This document shows positions 5,874 to 7,765 of a stretch of 7,765 nt of DNA, one piece after another. How positions within the stretch are numbered: position 1 is the first letter of the stretch; each line of letters starts with the position of its first letter. The translations under genes and the position numbers were made by a program. Below the pieces are notes generated by a model. It did not search any database and had not been told where the DNA came from. It worked only from the letters and a program-made list of their open reading frames with translations. The stretch covers positions 1 through 7,765 of the forward strand of contig CAZWVH010000092.1 in assembly GCA_964636945.1 (NCBI GenBank). Direction: 5' to 3'. Source of the DNA: CAZADA01 sp964636945 (GTDB lineage: Bacteria; Pseudomonadota; Alphaproteobacteria; Caulobacterales; Maricaulaceae).

Positions 5874-7646
5874 TCAACGAGCGAAGCGACGCATCAGCAT
5901 GCGTCCGGCGCGAAACGCGAGGAATATTCCCACCGCCAGAGCGAAAACTAAGCCAAGCAAATGGGGCCAGTATTTGTTGATTGCTTTGGAGGTTGTCTTA
6001 TTGGCGAGCACCTTCAAGGCAAACTCATCAGCCCCCAATTCGAACACCCCAACAGTTTCAGAATAGGATCGATACTCCTTGAGCATGTCTTCAAAAAGTT
6101 CGGGGTTGTCATCGGACAGATCCGTTGTTTCGCCGGGATCGACCGACAAGTCATAAAGCCGCCATTGGCTATCGCCCATCGGCCGTGAATTTCGGGTGAT
6201 TTTCCAGTTTCCGCGATAAAGCGCTGCGTTGCCGCTGACCTCGATCGCAAAGCTTTCGTCAGCCGCGTAAGTGGTGTCGGTTACCCCCGACAACATGGGA
6301 AGGACGCTGCGTCCATAGAATGCGTTGGCGTCATAACGCACATTTGCCGCGTCGAGCATGGTCGGGACGAGGTCAGCAACATGCACGGGAGCGTGCTGTA
6401 TCCCCGACGCCGCGACGCCAGGGCCTGCAATCACCAAAGGGACGCGCAGGCCGCCTTCGCTGCCGTAAAACTTATAGAGGTTGAACGGGGCGGACGAGAC
6501 CGACGCCCATTCCGGACCGATGGCGGTCAAACTGTCAGGCTGACCAAGATTTTCAAACGACGTGTCGAAACCTTCAATCCATTTGACCGCATCCAGAGCC
6601 ACATTGGCCAAGCCATTTAAGCTTGTCATGGCTGATTCCGCGCCATTGTCCGAGGTCACAATGACAATGGTGTTGTCCAGCCGGCCCGTCGCCTCAAGGT
6701 GATCCAGCAACCGCCCGATGTGATGGTCAGCCGCCTCCATCATGCCGGCATTGACTTGCATTTCCCTGGCCGAGACCGCTTGCTCTTCCGCCGTCAAATC
6801 GACCCAAGCGCGATGCGCGTCCGGCGCCGGAGCAAGCTGCGTGGTTGGCGGCACAAGACCGAGTGCAATTGCCCGTTGGAGTTTTTCTTCACGCATCGCA
6901 TCCCAGCCGGCGTCGAACACGCCGTCATAGCGATCGATATAGTCCACGGGCGCTTGAACCGGGATATGCAGCGCTTGAAAAGACAAGAAGGCGAAGAACG
7001 GCTGATCCGGATTGCCGCCATCCACATACTCAATCAACTTATCGACCAGGGACCGAGAGGAATAAAAGTCGTCCGGCAATGTGATCGGTTCGCCGTCCTC
7101 GAACCACTTCACCTTACTGTAGCCGGGAAGGTACGGCGTGGCGTCGTAATTGCTGCCGCCAGTGGCGTCCATGACGTAGGAGCGGTCGAACCCAAACTTG
7201 TTGGGCAAATTTGCCCCCGTTTCGCCGATTCCCCACTTGCCGGTGACGTAAGTCTGATAGCCGGCGTCGGATAACAACGTGCCTATGGTCTCCTGCTCGG
7301 CGTCCCAATTCATGGAGTAGCCGGGAAAGGTGCGCATTTCGCTTGTCACTGTTTCCACAAGCGTGCCCATGCCGACCTGGTGATTGTCCATGCCCGTCAT
7401 CAGCATGGCGCGGCTGGGTCCGCAAAACGGGGAAGTATAATAGCGCGAGAGCATCACGCCATCGCGAGCCAAACCATCGATATTCGGCGTGCGCGTGTCA
7501 CTACCGTAGACGCCAAAGTCCATGAAGCCCGCATCATCCAACAAGATCAGAACGATGTTGGGCCGGTTGTCTTGTGCAAAAACGGGAGTGACGGCCAACA
7601 ACACCAGTCCAAGGACGTGAGCCGATATACGGGCAATCAATCTCAT
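5874..7646 (-). CDS. Exported, membrane-anchored sulfatase (arylsulfatase type)
   Basis: A protein of 590 residues. The ATG at 7646 has GGAGA 8 bases upstream; an in-frame GTG at 7661 overlaps that site. Residues 1-25 form a Sec signal ending VFAQ. NIVLILLDDAG (30-40) supplies the metal aspartates 37 and 38. CGPSRAMLMTG (75-85) is the CxPSR motif whose Cys75 is converted to formylglycine by a maturation enzyme. TGKWGIG (135-141) holds Lys137, ALHIP gives His227, TSDNG gives Asp333 and Asn334, and APFNLYKFYGSEGGLRVP (386-403) gives Lys392. The last block and GPEWASVSSAPF match Pseudomonas arylsulfatase (S1_4 type). The position of PAS His115, normally GKWHLG, is Gly139. A C-terminal helix at about 561-579 plus RRFAR anchors it in the membrane. 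It would hydrolyse a sulfate ester in the periplasm, with the substrate unknown. It heads the row of minus-strand genes. Confidence 0.92.
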   Translation of the reverse strand: MRLIARISAHVLGLVLLAVTPVFAQDNRPNIVLILLDDAGFMDFGVYGSDTRTPNIDGLARDGVMLSRYYTSPFCGPSRAMLMTGMDNHQVGMGTLVETVTSEMRTFPGYSMNWDAEQETIGTLLSDAGYQTYVTGKWGIGETGANLPNKFGFDRSYVMDATGGSNYDATPYLPGYSKVKWFEDGEPITLPDDFYSSRSLVDKLIEYVDGGNPDQPFFAFLSFQALHIPVQAPVDYIDRYDGVFDAGWDAMREEKLQRAIALGLVPPTTQLAPAPDAHRAWVDLTAEEQAVSAREMQVNAGMMEAADHHIGRLLDHLEATGRLDNTIVIVTSDNGAESAMTSLNGLANVALDAVKWIEGFDTSFENLGQPDSLTAIGPEWASVSSAPFNLYKFYGSEGGLRVPLVIAGPGVAASGIQHAPVHVADLVPTMLDAANVRYDANAFYGRSVLPMLSGVTDTTYAADESFAIEVSGNAALYRGNWKITRNSRPMGDSQWRLYDLSVDPGETTDLSDDNPELFEDMLKEYRSYSETVGVFELGADEFALKVLANKTTSKAINKYWPHLLGLVFALAVGIFLAFRAGRMLMRRFAR

Positions 7647-7675
7647 GTTACACGTCTCCACTTAATCGGTGTCTG

Positions 7676-7701
7676 TTGCGAATACTTGCGACGCATTGGG
7701 A
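7676..7701. repeat. Three 10-base-phased copies of TTGCGA upstream of the sulfatase
   Basis: TTGCGA at 7676-7681 and 7686-7691 and TTGGGA at 7696-7701 are spaced exactly one helical turn apart, 30-55 bases upstream of the sulfatase start. This could be a regulator binding array on one face of the DNA, but it is short and may be chance. No convincing promoter hexamers were found nearby. Confidence 0.3.
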
Positions 7702-7765
7702 GTTGCTAGGCATTCATTTCGCATCCGGCGGGAAATTCTCTAAGAAACGCCGAACACCGCGCACC

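Noticed and set aside
6699..7274. 191-codon plus-strand open frame
   Set aside because: It lies wholly antisense to the sulfatase, whose active-site motifs are unambiguous.

Overview
The window looks like a stretch of alphaproteobacterial chromosome. Support comes from the GC-rich, strongly third-position-biased genes on the left, a Complex I NDUFA9-type reductase, a tRNA-Leu with an encoded CCA end, and a TTGACC-17-TTATGC promoter. Assignment below class level (for example Hyphomonadaceae or a relative) is only a guess. No intact mobile element, CRISPR array or rRNA is visible.

Left part (1-3516), ordinary-looking chromosome. A secreted protein with amidase_2/AmpD-like motifs (113-1039, +) converges, with only 6 bases between stop codons, on a minus-strand NDUFA9-like NAD(P)-binding protein (1046-2026). 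Farther right are two more minus-strand genes that probably share a transcript: a ten-helix TauE/SafE-type permease (2611-3516) and, 22 bases downstream, a membrane-anchored or secreted SNase-fold protein (2130-2588). In the SNase-fold protein, two positions that are catalytic in staphylococcal nuclease look substituted.

Middle part (3606-4239), a tRNA and an integration scar. A well-formed tRNA-Leu(CAG) at 3648-3734 has its own promoter. It is followed by about 500 bases without an intact gene. This stretch holds a CCA-ended hairpin resembling a tRNA 3' end (3776-3821). It also holds three direct copies of TGTTGGTAT with a perfect 13-base inverted repeat, and a short decayed reading frame resembling the N-terminus of a P4-type (DUF4102) tyrosine recombinase, with an internal deletion and a frame change. 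Together these read as the leftover of a genetic element that used the tRNA-Leu 3' end as its attachment site.

Right part (4240-7765), probable accessory genes, all on the minus strand. In transcription order: an exported sulfatase of the Pseudomonas arylsulfatase type with a C-terminal membrane anchor (5874-7646); a membrane-anchored DJ-1/PfpI-family protein (4987-5820); the C-terminal end of an outer-membrane beta-barrel protein, apparently a truncated relic (4667-4939); and a four-helix small membrane protein (4240-4620). The sulfatase has the CxPSR formylglycine motif but carries Gly where the GKWHLG histidine is normally found. These genes look somewhat less GC-rich than the left part, consistent with having arrived with the element. 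I see no wholly new defence or mobile system. The best leads are the tRNA-Leu integration scar and the active-site substitutions in the sulfatase and the SNase-fold protein.
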